Assembly (NCBI GenBank): GCA_903835235.1
Contig: CAILMF010000026.1
Location: 62,001 to 126,000, forward strand
Length of the DNA: 64,000 nt
DNA from: an uncultured Rhodospirillales bacterium
GTDB taxonomy: Bacteria; Pseudomonadota; Alphaproteobacteria; Acetobacterales; Acetobacteraceae
Direction of reading: 5' to 3'
Shown here: positions 34,250 to 42,842 of the stretch, piece after piece
How positions within the stretch are numbered: position 1 is the first letter of the stretch
How the letters are laid out: every line of letters starts with the position of its first letter
Translations under genes and position numbers: made by a program
The notes under the pieces: model-generated
The model's database searches: none
Told to the model about the DNA's origin: nothing
Seen by the model: the letters and a program-made list of their open reading frames with translations, nothing else

Positions 34250-34873
34250 ATGCTGAAGATCTGGGGCCGCGCCACGTCATCCAACGTGATGAAGGTGGTG
34301 TGGCTGTGCGACGAACTGGCCATCCCGTTCGAGCGGATCGACGCCGGCGGCGCCTTCGGCAAAACCAAGGAACCCTTCTACGTCGCGATGAACCCCAACA
34401 GCGTGGTCCCGACGCTGGAGGAGGATGACGGTTATACTTTATGGGAGAGCAACGTCATCCTGCGCTACCTGGTGGCCAGCCGCGCGCCCGGCAACAGCCT
34501 GCACCCCACCGCAGCGCGCGCCCGCGCCGATGTGGAACGCTGGATGGACTGGCAGCAGACCAGCCTGAACGCACCGATGGTGACGGTGTTCTTCACCTGG
34601 GTCCGGCTGAAGCCGGAGGAGCGCGACATGGCCGCGCATGACAAGGCGCTGGCGCAGCTGACCCACCTGATGGGCATGATCGAGAAGCAACTGGCCGGCA
34701 AGCCGTACGTCTGCGGCGATTTCTCGCTGGCCGACATCACGCTGGGCATCACCGTGCATCGCTGGTTCAGCATGCCCATCACCCGGCCGGACTTCCCCAA
34801 CCTGGCGGCCTGGTACGCCCGGCTGAAGACCCACCCGGCCTACATGGCGCATGTCGCCGTGCCGCTGGCCTAG
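34250..34873 (+). CDS. Glutathione S-transferase, tandem copy 1
   Basis: The product is 207 residues. It has a thioredoxin-like N-domain (MLKIWGRATSSNVMKVVWLCDELAIPFERIDAG broken by variable residues), the cis-Pro motif NSVVPTLE, SNVILRYL and the helical C-domain with YVCGDFSLADITLG (N-capping box). It is a soluble GST of the plant-like/theta-beta group. It is about 60 percent alike by eye to the next gene. Strong SD GGAGGGACC before the ATG. Confidence 0.94.
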   Translation: MLKIWGRATSSNVMKVVWLCDELAIPFERIDAGGAFGKTKEPFYVAMNPNSVVPTLEEDDGYTLWESNVILRYLVASRAPGNSLHPTAARARADVERWMDWQQTSLNAPMVTVFFTWVRLKPEERDMAAHDKALAQLTHLMGMIEKQLAGKPYVCGDFSLADITLGITVHRWFSMPITRPDFPNLAAWYARLKTHPAYMAHVAVPLA

Positions 34874-34884
34874 TTTTCGTCAGC

Positions 34885-34898
34885 CGCTCGTGCGAGCG
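34885..34898. terminator. Short hairpin after GST copy 1
   Basis: CGCTCG-TG-CGAGCG forms a 6-bp stem 12 bases after the stop, within 34874-34930. It is small and lacks a U-tract of its own, though GTTTTTG follows 15 bases later. Confidence 0.3.
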
Positions 34899-34930
34899 TC
34901 TGCCGGAAACCAGGGTTTTTGTTTGAGCGG

Positions 34931-34969
34931 CTGATTCACGCCGCCGGTGATGCCACCGGCGACGATCAG
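34931..34969 (+). repeat. Palindromic repeat copy B, between tandem GST genes
   Basis: CTGATTCACGCCGCCGG to CCGGCGACGATCAG folds into a near-perfect hairpin: CTGAT/ATCAG outside and CGCCG-CCGGT / ACCGG-CG inside. GGGTTTTTGTTTGAGCGG precedes it. The tail GACGC leads into the AGGAGG ribosome site of the second GST. Confidence 0.6.
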
Positions 34970-34988
34970 ACGCAGGAGGCGCATCGCG

Positions 34989-35615
34989 ATGCTGACGATC
35001 TGGGGCCGGGCCAACTCGGTCAACGTGATGAAGGTGCTGTGGCTGGTGGAGGAACTCGGCGTTCCCTACACCCGCATCGATGCCGGCGGCGCCTTCGGCC
35101 GCACCCGAGACCCCGACTATGTCGCGATGAACCCGAACCCCAGCGTGCCGACGCTGGTGATGCCCAACGGCTACAGCCTGTGGGAGAGCAACAGCATCCT
35201 GCGTTTTCTGGCCCGCACCCAGCCAGGCGGTGCCGCCTTCTACCCCACGGCGCCGGAAGCCGCGGGGAATGTGGACCGCTGGATGGACTGGACCCTGGCC
35301 AGCCTGAACGCGCCGATGCGCGACATCTTCTGGACCTTCGTCCGCACCCCGGAAGCCGAGCGCGACCTGCCCGCCGCCGCCCGCGCCACCGAGGCCGCCG
35401 GCAAACTCTACGCCATGCTGGACAAGCAATTGGCCAGCCGGGAATACGTGGCCGGCAGCCTGTCCATCGCCGACATGGCGCTGGGCGGCTTCGTGCATCG
35501 CTGGTTCAACACCCCGGGCGACCGGCCGGCACTGCCCAATCTCCGGCGCTGGTACGAGACCATGCTGGCCCGCCCGGCCTACGCCAAGCACGTGGCGGTG
35601 TTGCCGCTGACGTGA
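34989..35615 (+). CDS. Glutathione S-transferase, tandem copy 2
   Basis: The product is 208 residues and a close paralogue of the previous gene: the shared blocks include IWGRA, NVMKV, RIDAGGAFG, YVAMNPN, LWESN, RWMDW and ADMALGGFVHRWF. Differences concentrate in the C-domain substrate helices. ATG 34989 has AGGAGG about 10 bases upstream. A tandem duplication followed by divergence explains the pair. Substrate unknown. Confidence 0.94.
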   Translation: MLTIWGRANSVNVMKVLWLVEELGVPYTRIDAGGAFGRTRDPDYVAMNPNPSVPTLVMPNGYSLWESNSILRFLARTQPGGAAFYPTAPEAAGNVDRWMDWTLASLNAPMRDIFWTFVRTPEAERDLPAAARATEAAGKLYAMLDKQLASREYVAGSLSIADMALGGFVHRWFNTPGDRPALPNLRRWYETMLARPAYAKHVAVLPLT

Positions 35616-35634
35616 GCGGCAAGGCCGCCCACCC

Positions 35635-35662
35635 GTCGTGGCCGGGCTGTCCCGCCCACGAC
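35635..35662. terminator. Hairpin between convergent GST and otsA
   Basis: GTCGTGG (35635-35641) and CCACGAC (35656-35662) pair over a 14-base loop in the 75-base gap between convergent genes. No U-tract. Confidence 0.3.
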
Positions 35663-35690
35663 CGCCCTCCACCACGGGGCGGCCCCGCCA

Positions 35691-37025
35691 CTACCCCTCC
35701 AGCGCCATCAGGTACGCCTTGCTCCAGGCCTTCGCATTGTGCTCCCGCACCAGCGCGGCCATCCGGCCCCAGCGGTCCAGGCGCTCGTCCTTCGGCATGG
35801 TCAGCGCCTGGTCCAGCCCCTCGGCGATCTCGTCGGGGTCCAGCGGGTTGACCAGCACGGCGCCATCCAGCTCCCGCGCCGCGCCGGCGCCGTAGGACAG
35901 CACCAATACGCCGGGGTCGGCCGGGTCCTGGGCGGCGATGTATTCCTTGGCCACCAGGTTCATGCCGTCGCGCAGCGGCGTCACCAAGCCGACGCGCGCC
36001 CCGCGCATGAAGCCGGCCAGCACCGGCCGCTTGACCGCGCGGGTCATGTAGCGCAGCGGCACCCAGTCGGGCTCGGCATACTGGCCGTTGATGCGGCCCA
36101 CCCATTCGTCCAGTTCCCGCCGCAGCGCGCGGTACTGCGCCACGTCGCCGCGCGAGACCGGCGCCACCTGCAGGTAGGTCACCTTGGACCGATGCTGGTC
36201 GAAGCGCTTCAGCAACTGGCCATAGCCGCAGAAGCGCTGCGGCAGGCCCTTGGTATAGTCCAGCCGGTCCACGCCAATCACCAGGCCGCGCCCGGCCAGG
36301 CTGTCGCGGAAGCGCACCGCCGCCTTCTTCGCCGCCTCGCGCTGCGCCAACTGGGAAAAACCCTCGCCGTCGATGCCGATCGGGAAGGCCGCGACCCGCG
36401 CCGCCGCCTCCGGCAGGCCCTCCGCCACCAGCGCCGCGGCCAGGTTCTCGGCATCCTCCACGGTCTGCACGCCGATCACGTCGAAGGCGGCGAGGTCGCG
36501 CAGCAGTTCCGCCCCGCGCGGCAGGGCGCAGAACAGCGCCCGCGGCGGAAACGGCACATGCAGGAAGAAGCCCAGCCGCTGCGTCGCGCCACCGGCCCGC
36601 AGCTCGGCGCCCAGCGCGAACAGGTGGAAGTCGTGCACCCAGACCAGGTCGTCGGCCCGCAGCAGCGGCGCCAGCGCCACGGCAAAGGCGGCGTTCACCG
36701 TGCGGTAGCCGGCAAAATCCTGCCGGTCGAAGGTGGCCAGCCCCAGCCGATAGTGCAGTGTCGGCCACAGCGTGGCGTTGGCAAAACCCTGGTAGTAGCG
36801 GCGGTAATCCTCCCGCCCCAGGTCGATGGTGGCGATGGTCAGCTTGCCGTGGTGGCTTTCGCTGGGCTGGGTCCCGGTGCTGTCCGCCGTCTGGCCGGAC
36901 CAGCCGAACCACAGCGTCTCCCGCCGGGCGATGGCATCGCGCAGCGCCACCGCCAGCCCGCCGGCGGTGGGCCCCTGCTCCCGCGGATTCGGCACCCGAT
37001 TGGAGACAAGGACCAGGCGCCTCAC
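35691..37025 (-). CDS. otsA: Trehalose-6-phosphate synthase
   Basis: The product is 444 residues from GTG 37025, which overlaps the otsB stop as GTGA. It has VSNRVPNPREQGPTAGGLAVAL for UDP-glucose and phosphate binding, WVHDFHLFALG, FFLHVPFPP, VIGVDRLDYTKGLPQR and PLRDGMNLVAKEYI, all hallmark GT20 motifs. It joins UDP-glucose and glucose-6-phosphate. Together with otsB it makes trehalose as an osmoprotectant. Confidence 0.96.
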   Translation of the reverse strand: MRRLVLVSNRVPNPREQGPTAGGLAVALRDAIARRETLWFGWSGQTADSTGTQPSESHHGKLTIATIDLGREDYRRYYQGFANATLWPTLHYRLGLATFDRQDFAGYRTVNAAFAVALAPLLRADDLVWVHDFHLFALGAELRAGGATQRLGFFLHVPFPPRALFCALPRGAELLRDLAAFDVIGVQTVEDAENLAAALVAEGLPEAAARVAAFPIGIDGEGFSQLAQREAAKKAAVRFRDSLAGRGLVIGVDRLDYTKGLPQRFCGYGQLLKRFDQHRSKVTYLQVAPVSRGDVAQYRALRRELDEWVGRINGQYAEPDWVPLRYMTRAVKRPVLAGFMRGARVGLVTPLRDGMNLVAKEYIAAQDPADPGVLVLSYGAGAARELDGAVLVNPLDPDEIAEGLDQALTMPKDERLDRWGRMAALVREHNAKAWSKAYLMALEG

Positions 37026-37768
37026 GGGGTGGCCAAGGGATGGGCCATGGCTTGCGCCAGCCACCCGCGCAGCGCCGCCGGGCTGCCGAAGGCGTGCTGC
37101 AGCTGCCAGCCGAAGCCGCCGAAGGCCCGGGCGGCGTCCATGCCCTCCTCGTCGGTCACGTCGTCGCCGATGAAGACCGGGACGCGGCCGGCAAAGGCGG
37201 GGTCCTGCATCAGCCGCCGCACCGCGCTGGCCTTGGAGGGGCCACGCGGCCGCACCTCCCAGGCCATACGGGCGGCCAGCAGCTGGAACGGGCTGTCGGC
37301 GACCATCCCGGTCAGCAGCGCCTCGGCCAGCGGGCCGGCGGCGGGCGCCAGGCGGTAATGCAGCGCAAAGCCGTGGGTCTTCTCCTCCACCAGCATACCT
37401 GGATGCGCCCGGGCCAGCGCCATGGCCTGCGCCCGCCAGGCTTCCGGCGGCACCGGCAGCGGCGGCGATTCCGCCAGCCGGTCCGGCCCCGGGCGAATCG
37501 AGGCGCCGTGGTCGCCGGCCTTGGCCAGCGGCACCGGCAGGAAGTGGTCCAGCTGCGGCAACGGCCGGCCGCTCACCACCGCCAGCGCCCCGCCCAGTTC
37601 GGCCCGCAGCCGCAGCAGCAGGCCGGGCAGGCCGGGCGGCACAACCACGGCATCCGGCCGCGCGGCGATCTCCACCAGCGTGCCGTCGAAATCGAGGAAA
37701 AGTGCCGCTCGCCCGACCGGCGCCTGGCCAGGCAACAGGGGCGGCGGCGGAAGGATCATGCCGCTCAT
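37022..37768 (-). CDS. otsB: Trehalose-6-phosphate phosphatase
   Basis: The product is about 248 residues from ATG 37768 (a TTG at 37795 is possible). It is a HAD-family phosphatase with the nucleophile motif FLDFDGTLVEIA, VVSGRPLPQL, GDHGASIRP and the acidic FIGDDVTDEEGMDAA. It removes phosphate from trehalose-6-phosphate. The coupled order otsB-otsA is common. Confidence 0.95.
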   Translation of the reverse strand: MSGMILPPPPLLPGQAPVGRAALFLDFDGTLVEIAARPDAVVVPPGLPGLLLRLRAELGGALAVVSGRPLPQLDHFLPVPLAKAGDHGASIRPGPDRLAESPPLPVPPEAWRAQAMALARAHPGMLVEEKTHGFALHYRLAPAAGPLAEALLTGMVADSPFQLLAARMAWEVRPRGPSKASAVRRLMQDPAFAGRVPVFIGDDVTDEEGMDAARAFGGFGWQLQHAFGSPAALRGWLAQAMAHPLATP

Positions 37769-37815
37769 GCCTGCCGAAAGGCCGGCGAAGCCCAAGGGTT
37801 GCCACCCGCCCGAGC

Positions 37816-37901
37816 ATGATCACCGCTTACTGAAGCGGTGACCATGGTCTGGCCGTTTTCCAGCGGCTGATGCTCGGCTTGCGACGATTCCAGCAGATCG
37901 G
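37816..37901 (+). repeat. Palindromic repeat copy D (two-hairpin form)
   Basis: First hairpin 37816-37845: TCACCGCTT-ACTG-AAGCGGTGA with ATG/CAT flanks. Then GGCCGTTTTCCAGCGG and a weaker second palindrome from CTGATGCTCGGC to AGATCGG. The order and spacing match copy C (50896-50990). It fills most of the gap between otsB and the small membrane gene. Confidence 0.6.
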
Positions 37902-37930
37902 ATATTGCTATGGGCCGACCGACGCGAACG

Positions 37931-38137
37931 CTACAGCGCGCGCTCCGATTGCCACAGCGCCATGGCCGGCGGCAGCACACCCAGCAGCAGCCAGTGCACC
38001 AGGGCGCCGGGGCGGTCGAACCAGCCCGCCTCCCAGCCCAGCACGCAGCCAAGCTGCGCCAGCAGCATCCAGCCCACGGCAATGGCCAGGGCGGCGCGCG
38101 GTCGCAACGGCACAGGCCCGGATGGGGCTTCCCGCAT
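37931..38137 (-). CDS. Small two-helix membrane protein
   Basis: The product is 68 residues from ATG 38137. It has two hydrophobic segments (ALAIAVGWMLLAQLGCVLG and LVHWLLLGVLPPAMALW) joined by a short charged loop EAGWFDRPG. GAAGG lies just before the start. The size and GC pattern are plausible for a real gene, but no family is recognised. Confidence 0.5.
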   Translation of the reverse strand: MREAPSGPVPLRPRAALAIAVGWMLLAQLGCVLGWEAGWFDRPGALVHWLLLGVLPPAMALWQSERAL

Positions 38138-38191
38138 GGCCTTCAGCCCTTCATGCTGGTGGTCCGGCGGAGCCTCGCCCCGTCTGAGAAT

Positions 38192-38203
38192 ACTGTACAC
38201 AAT
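38192..38203. promoter_or_regulatory. GntR-family-like operator upstream of the cupin gene
   Basis: ACTGTACACAAT matches 10 of 12 positions of a typical GntR operator written ATTGTATACAAT. It is embedded in a direct repeat of AATACTG (38189 and 38201). No GntR gene is in the window, so the regulator would act in trans. Confidence 0.45.
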
Positions 38204-38239
38204 ACTGCGAGAACGCCAACACAAAACCGGGAGGCACCC

Positions 38240-38662
38240 ATGCCCGATGACGGCCCCGCCACCGCCGCGCAGCAGCGCCGCACCACCGTGACCCACGCCG
38301 TCGGCGCCGAATACGAGGTCGGCCTGCGCGCCTTCTTCGGCTACCGCGACCTGGGGGTGAAGGATGTGACCGGCGGCGGCTATACCGCGCACATCATCCG
38401 CGCCATTCCCGGCCAGCATTCCAACGCCCAGTGGCACACGCATGACCTGGACTTCCAGTTCGTGCTGGTGCTGAAGGGCTGGGTGAAGTTCTGCTACGAG
38501 GATATCGGCGAAGTCACCCTGCAAGCCGGGGACAGCGTCTACCAGCCGCCGCTGGTCAAGCATGTCGAGGTCGCCCATTCCGACGACATGGAGCTGGTGG
38601 AGATCACCTCCCCGGCCGAGTTCCCCACGCACGTGGTGGACGCCCCCGCCGGGCGGGGCTAA
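38240..38662 (+). CDS. Cupin-domain protein
   Basis: The product is 140 residues, a single cupin barrel. Motif 1 is present as QWHTHDLDFQFVLVLKGWVKFCYEDIGEVTLQAGD with two His and motif 2 as PPLVKHVEVAHSDDMELVEI with His. The metal site is thus intact. It lies behind a GntR-like operator and directly upstream of tRNA-Leu. It could be a small enzyme or a sensor of a carboxylate; no function is assigned. Confidence 0.85.
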   Translation: MPDDGPATAAQQRRTTVTHAVGAEYEVGLRAFFGYRDLGVKDVTGGGYTAHIIRAIPGQHSNAQWHTHDLDFQFVLVLKGWVKFCYEDIGEVTLQAGDSVYQPPLVKHVEVAHSDDMELVEITSPAEFPTHVVDAPAGRG

Positions 38663-38679
38663 AACCCCCGGGCGCACAG

Positions 38680-38765
38680 GCCCCTGTGGCGGAATGGTAG
38701 ACGCGGCGGACTCAAAATCCGTTGTTAGCGATAACGTGCCAGTTCGAGTCTGGCCGGGGGCACCA
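38680..38765 (+). tRNA. tRNA-Leu (anticodon CAA)
   Basis: Acceptor GCCCCTG pairs with CGGGGGC (one G-U) followed by ACCA, so the CCA is encoded. The D-arm is GCGGAATGGTAGACGC, the anticodon stem GCGGA/TCCGT encloses loop CTCAAAA (anticodon CAA, reading UUG), a long class II variable arm follows, and the T-arm is CCAGTTCGAGTCTGG. The tRNA lies 17 bases after the cupin gene stop. Confidence 0.95.
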
Positions 38766-38914
38766 GCAACATCGCCAGCCTCGCGCCGCGTGGGCTGGCC
38801 AGCCTTGCCTGCCGGTAACCCGGGGTTGCGGCGCGCTGCCGCCGAAGCAACCGCCACGCTTGCAATCCGCCGCCGCCGCCAGCACCCTCCCGCGACAATG
38901 CCGGAGGCGTCGCG

Positions 38915-41900
38915 ATGCGGGTGACACGACGTGGCTTTGCCGAACTCGGCGTTGGTCTGGGTACGGCCGGGCTGGGGCTGGCGCCCTTCGCGCTGCCGCC
39001 ACGTGCCCAGGCGCAACCCGCCGCGCGCCCGGCACCGCCTGCCGAAGGCGAGCCTTTCCTGCGGATCGAGACCGGCGCCCACCTGGCCCGCACCAGCGAC
39101 TGCGCGGTGGATGCCGCCGGGCGCCTGCTGCTGACCGCCAGCGACGACAAGACCGCGCGGCTGTGGTCCCTGCCGGAGCTGCGCCCGCTGGGCGTGCTGC
39201 GCCCGCCGCTCGGGCCGGACCGCGACGGCAGCATCTTCGCGGTGGCCATGACGGCGGATGGCCGGCACGCCGCGATCGGCGGGTGGTTCGGCAGCCATGG
39301 CCGCGGCGGCGTGCTGCTGTTCGACCTGGTGAGCCAGCAGGTGGTCCGCCGCTTCGCCGAGGTGACCAGCACCGTCACCCGCCTGGCGATCTCGCCCGAT
39401 GGCACCCGGCTGGCGGCCGGCTGCGGCGGCACCAGCGGCGTGGTCCTCTGGCGGCTGGCCGATGGCGCGCTGCTGCACCGGGATACCGACTACGCCGCCG
39501 GCGTCACCGGCCTGGCCTTCGCCCCGGATGGCCGGCTGCTCGCCGCGGCCAGCGACGGCGCGCTGCGGCTGTACGATGCCGCCGGGCAACGCCGCCAGAA
39601 GCTGGCCACCACCGCCGGCCACAACCCGGCCGGGCTGGCCTTCAGCCCGAATGGCCGCCGCCTGGCCGTTTCCTACTGGGACGCGCTGGCGCTGGAGATC
39701 CGCGACGGCGACAGCCTGGCAATGCTGGGCCAGCCGGACCTGGTCGGGTCCGGCTTCACCGGAACCACCGCCATCGGCTGGAGCGCGGAAGGCGGCACGC
39801 TCTATGCCAGCGGCCGGTCGGATGCGACCAACGCGCCGCCGCTGCGCCCGGTCTATGCCTGGGCGGCCGAGGGCAGCGGGCCGCGCCGGCAGGTGGCGCC
39901 CGGCTACAACAATGGCGGCGGTGGATTGCAGCCGCTGGCGGGCGGCAGGCTGGTGTTCCATTCCCTGTCGGGCGACATCGCCGTGCTGGATGGCCAGGGC
40001 GGCCTGCTCGCCGAACGGCTGGGCGGCGCCGGCAGCATGCGGCGGGAAGCCGGCAACAACCCTACCCAGCGGCTGCCGCTCTCGCCCGACGGACAAAGCA
40101 TTGCCTGGGTGTTCACGCCAACCCAGCAGCGCTGGCAGCGCTTCGACGCCGCCCGCGCCGAGCTGATGCTGGGCGAACCGCCGGCCGACACCATGACCAA
40201 CGCGCGGACCGAGGAAGGCGGCCTGGTCATGACCGACTGGGCCGCCAGCCTGGCACCGAAGCTGAACGGCACGGCCCTGCAGCTTTTCCCGAACGAACGG
40301 GCCCAATCCGTGGCGGTCGGCGGCGGCCGGGCGCTGCTCGGCAGCGGCTGGAACCTGCGGCTGTACGGCGCCGATGCCAAGCAGCTGTGGCATCAGCCGC
40401 TGCAGGCCCAGGCGCTGCGGGTGAACCTTTCCACCGATGGCCGGCTGGCGGTCTGCGCGGCTGGCGACGGCACCATCCGCTGGCATCGCCTCACCGATGG
40501 CGCCGAGTTGCTGGCGCTGTTCGTGACCCCGGACGCCAGCCGCTGGGTGGCCTGGACCCCCGGCAGCCACTACGCCGCCAGCCCGGGTGGCGAGGATCTG
40601 ATCGGCTGGCACGTCAACCGCGGCGCCGACAAGGCGGGGGATTTCTTCCCCGGCAGCCGCTTCCGCGACCGCTTCTACCGGCCGGACGTGGTCAAGCTGG
40701 TGCTGGCCACGCTGGATGAGGCCGCCGCGCTGGCCCAGGCCAATGCCGCCCGCCGCCAGCCAGCCCGGGACCTGGGCCGCGGCCCCACCCTGCCGGTGGC
40801 CCTGACCGCCGACCTGCCGGCCATCATCACCATCCTGGACCCCGCCGAGGATACCGAGGTGGCGGGCGGCCTGGCCACCATCGCCATCAGCCTGCGTTCC
40901 CCCAGCGGCGGCGCGATCACCCAGGTGGTGCCGCTGCTGGACGGCAGCCCGGCGGTCGGCGTCAGCCCGCTGACGACGCTGCCCACCCCGGCCGAGGCCG
41001 CGGCGCATGGCGAGCAATACTACCGTTTCACCCTGCCGCTGCCGCCCGGCCGCGCCAGCCTGCTGGCGGTGCGGGCGGATACCGCGACGCGCGAGGGCGT
41101 GGTCGCCACCCGCCGGCTGCGCGCCGCCGCCGCCCCCGCCGCTTCCACTGGTACTGCCACTGGCCCGGCCGCCCCGGCATTGGCCCCGTCAGGCGCCCCC
41201 AAACCCCGGCTGAATGCGCTGCTGGTCGGCGTTTCCGACTACGCCAACCCGGACTACCGCACCGGCGTCGGCTTCGCCGCCAAGGATGCCACCGACCTGG
41301 CGGAGGTGCTGCGCGGCCAGGCCCAGCGCAGCCTGTTCCGCGACCAGGTCAAGGTGCAGACCCTGACCAATGCCCAGGCCAGCCGCGGCGCGCTGCTGGA
41401 TGCGCTGCGGGCGTTGCGCGGCGCGACGCGGCCGGACGACGTCACGGTGGTCAGCTTCGCCGGGCATGGCGTGTTGGATGACGGCGCCACCCACTTCATG
41501 CCGCAGGATGGCGACGTGGAACGCCTGGCCTCCACCGCGGTGGACCCGGGGCAACTGGGCGGGCTGATCGCCGGGCTGCACGGCCGGGTGCTGGTGCTGT
41601 TCGACATCTGCCACGCCGGCAATGCGCTGTTCGCCGCCCAGCGCCTGCCGGACGTCTCCGGCCTGGTGAACCAGATGCGCAAGCCCGGCGCCGGCGTGAT
41701 GGTGCTGGCCGCCACCCCGGCCGCCGAGACCGCCATCGAGGTGCCGGGCGGCCAGAACGGCGCCTTCACCGACGCGGTGCTGCGGGCACTGCGCGGCGGC
41801 GCCACGGCGGATGCCGAGGGGCTGATCTATACCGACCAGCTCATCGCCTATTCCAAGCAGTGGATGCGCAGCACCTACCGGCGCAACCCCATCAGCTACC

Positions 41901-41947
41901 CGCTGGACCCCAACCTGCCGGACTTCCCGCTGCTCTCGGTGCGCTGA
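38915..41947 (+). CDS. Exported WD40-repeat protein with C-terminal caspase-like (C14) domain
   Basis: The product is 1010 residues. The N-terminus [24 protein letters not shown] is a Tat-type signal. Residues about 45-570 form WD40-like repeats (examples: [63 protein letters not shown]). A Pro/Ala linker follows near 740-765. The C-terminal domain has the caspase/metacaspase dyad, His851 in [12 protein letters not shown] and Cys899 in [13 protein letters not shown]. Similar WD40/caspase fusions are scattered in bacteria, with little known about their role. The signal would place the protease outside the cytoplasm, unlike known defence caspases. Alternatively the RR motif is fortuitous. SD GGAGG precedes the ATG. 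Confidence 0.88.
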   Translation: MRVTRRGFAELGVGLGTAGLGLAPFALPPRAQAQPAARPAPPAEGEPFLRIETGAHLARTSDCAVDAAGRLLLTASDDKTARLWSLPELRPLGVLRPPLGPDRDGSIFAVAMTADGRHAAIGGWFGSHGRGGVLLFDLVSQQVVRRFAEVTSTVTRLAISPDGTRLAAGCGGTSGVVLWRLADGALLHRDTDYAAGVTGLAFAPDGRLLAAASDGALRLYDAAGQRRQKLATTAGHNPAGLAFSPNGRRLAVSYWDALALEIRDGDSLAMLGQPDLVGSGFTGTTAIGWSAEGGTLYASGRSDATNAPPLRPVYAWAAEGSGPRRQVAPGYNNGGGGLQPLAGGRLVFHSLSGDIAVLDGQGGLLAERLGGAGSMRREAGNNPTQRLPLSPDGQSIAWVFTPTQQRWQRFDAARAELMLGEPPADTMTNARTEEGGLVMTDWAASLAPKLNGTALQLFPNERAQSVAVGGGRALLGSGWNLRLYGADAKQLWHQPLQAQALRVNLSTDGRLAVCAAGDGTIRWHRLTDGAELLALFVTPDASRWVAWTPGSHYAASPGGEDLIGWHVNRGADKAGDFFPGSRFRDRFYRPDVVKLVLATLDEAAALAQANAARRQPARDLGRGPTLPVALTADLPAIITILDPAEDTEVAGGLATIAISLRSPSGGAITQVVPLLDGSPAVGVSPLTTLPTPAEAAAHGEQYYRFTLPLPPGRASLLAVRADTATREGVVATRRLRAAAAPAASTGTATGPAAPALAPSGAPKPRLNALLVGVSDYANPDYRTGVGFAAKDATDLAEVLRGQAQRSLFRDQVKVQTLTNAQASRGALLDALRALRGATRPDDVTVVSFAGHGVLDDGATHFMPQDGDVERLASTAVDPGQLGGLIAGLHGRVLVLFDICHAGNALFAAQRLPDVSGLVNQMRKPGAGVMVLAATPAAETAIEVPGGQNGAFTDAVLRALRGGATADAEGLIYTDQLIAYSKQWMRSTYRRNPISYPLDPNLPDFPLLSVR

Positions 41948-42002
41948 GGCAGCCGGCCAGGCGGCGCCGAAGCCCTTGGCAAGGCTTGCCTTCCGCCCCG
42001 GC

Positions 42003-42030
42003 TTGGGCCAAACCCCTCTCCCTGTATCCT
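42003..42030 (+). promoter_or_regulatory. Possible promoter for the acpXL cluster
   Basis: TTGGGC (42003-42008), a 16-bp spacer and TATCCT (42025-42030) precede acpXL by 20 bases. The match to consensus is weak, and 41948-42050 shows no other obvious promoter. Confidence 0.25.
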
Positions 42031-42050
42031 TCCTGCCGCTGGAGAAGCCC

Positions 42051-42341
42051 ATGGCCTCGGCGTTCGACCGCATCGCCGACCTCATCGCCGAGACTTCCGA
42101 TGTCCCGCGCGAGAAGATCACGCCCGATTCGCACGTGATCGACGACCTGGGCATCGACAGCCTCGACTTCCTCGACATCGTCTTCGCCATCGACAAGGAA
42201 TTCGGCATCAAGGTGCCGGTCGAGGCCTGGACGCAGGAGGTCAATGCCGGCCGCGCCCCGGCCGAGAATTTCTTCGTCATGAAGAACCTGGCCATCCGCG
42301 TCGAGGAACTGGTTGCCGCGAAGCAGGCGCCCAGTGTCTGA
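42051..42341 (+). CDS. acpXL: Very-long-chain acyl carrier protein AcpXL
   Basis: The product is 96 residues. The phosphopantetheine site is Ser37 in [24 protein letters not shown] (broken here for length), and the segment WTQEVNAG with a longer C-terminal helix identifies AcpXL rather than the fatty-acid ACP (78 residues). In rhizobia it carries 27-hydroxyoctacosanoate for lipid A. GGAG lies 6-7 bases upstream. It heads a six-gene cluster in the canonical rhizobial order. Confidence 0.93.
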   Translation: MASAFDRIADLIAETSDVPREKITPDSHVIDDLGIDSLDFLDIVFAIDKEFGIKVPVEAWTQEVNAGRAPAENFFVMKNLAIRVEELVAAKQAPSV

Positions 42342-42374
42342 GGGTAAGCCTGACCGCGCCCGGCCCTAGCCGCC

Positions 42375-42842
42375 ATGCGCCTGGAATACTTCGAGATGAT
42401 CGACCGCATCACCGCGGTCGATGACAACACCCTGACCGCCGAGTGCACGGTTCCCGCCGCCGAGGGCAACCCGGTCTTCACCGGCCACCTGCCCAGCTTT
42501 CCGCTGATGCCCGGCGTGCTGCTGATCGAGACCATGGCCCAGGCCAGCGGCTGGCTGCTGCTGCACCGGCTGAACTTCACCCGCATGCCGCTGCTGGCCA
42601 GCGTGAAGGAAGCCAAGCTGCGCAGCTTCGTGCTGCCCGAAGCCAGCCTGGAAGTGCACGCCACGCTGGTGCATGACGGCTCCGGCTATGCCGTCACCAC
42701 CGGCCGCATCACCAGCGCTGGTAAAAAGGTGTGCGAGGTGGAGTTGACCCTTCGCGCCCTGCCCTTCCCCACGCCGGAACTCGCCGCCATGGTGCGCGGC
42801 CGCGCCCGGGCGCTCGGCATGGCGGTGGCGGAGCCGGCATGA
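42375..42842 (+). CDS. fabZXL: FabZXL-like 3-hydroxyacyl-ACP dehydratase
   Basis: The product is 155 residues, a single hotdog-fold domain. The catalytic residues are in TGHLPSFPLMPGVLLIETMAQ (His38 and Glu52). It dehydrates 3-hydroxyacyl-AcpXL during elongation. Its stop overlaps the next gene's start (ATGA), so it is coupled to fabF2XL. Compared with housekeeping FabZ, the N-terminus is short and there is a YFEMIDRITAVDD opening typical of the XL subgroup. Confidence 0.88.
   Translation: MRLEYFEMIDRITAVDDNTLTAECTVPAAEGNPVFTGHLPSFPLMPGVLLIETMAQASGWLLLHRLNFTRMPLLASVKEAKLRSFVLPEASLEVHATLVHDGSGYAVTTGRITSAGKKVCEVELTLRALPFPTPELAAMVRGRARALGMAVAEPA

Noticed and set aside
38138-41017. Long minus-strand open frame opposite the WD40/caspase gene and tRNA
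   Set aside because: It crosses the tRNA and opposes a gene with strong domains. Only its last 68 codons (37931-38137) look like a possible small membrane protein and were kept as such.
38915-41947. Caspase-like protein as a phage-defence effector
   Set aside because: It has a Tat-type signal and no nucleotide-cyclase, gasdermin or NTPase partner in the flanks, so a defence role is not supported.
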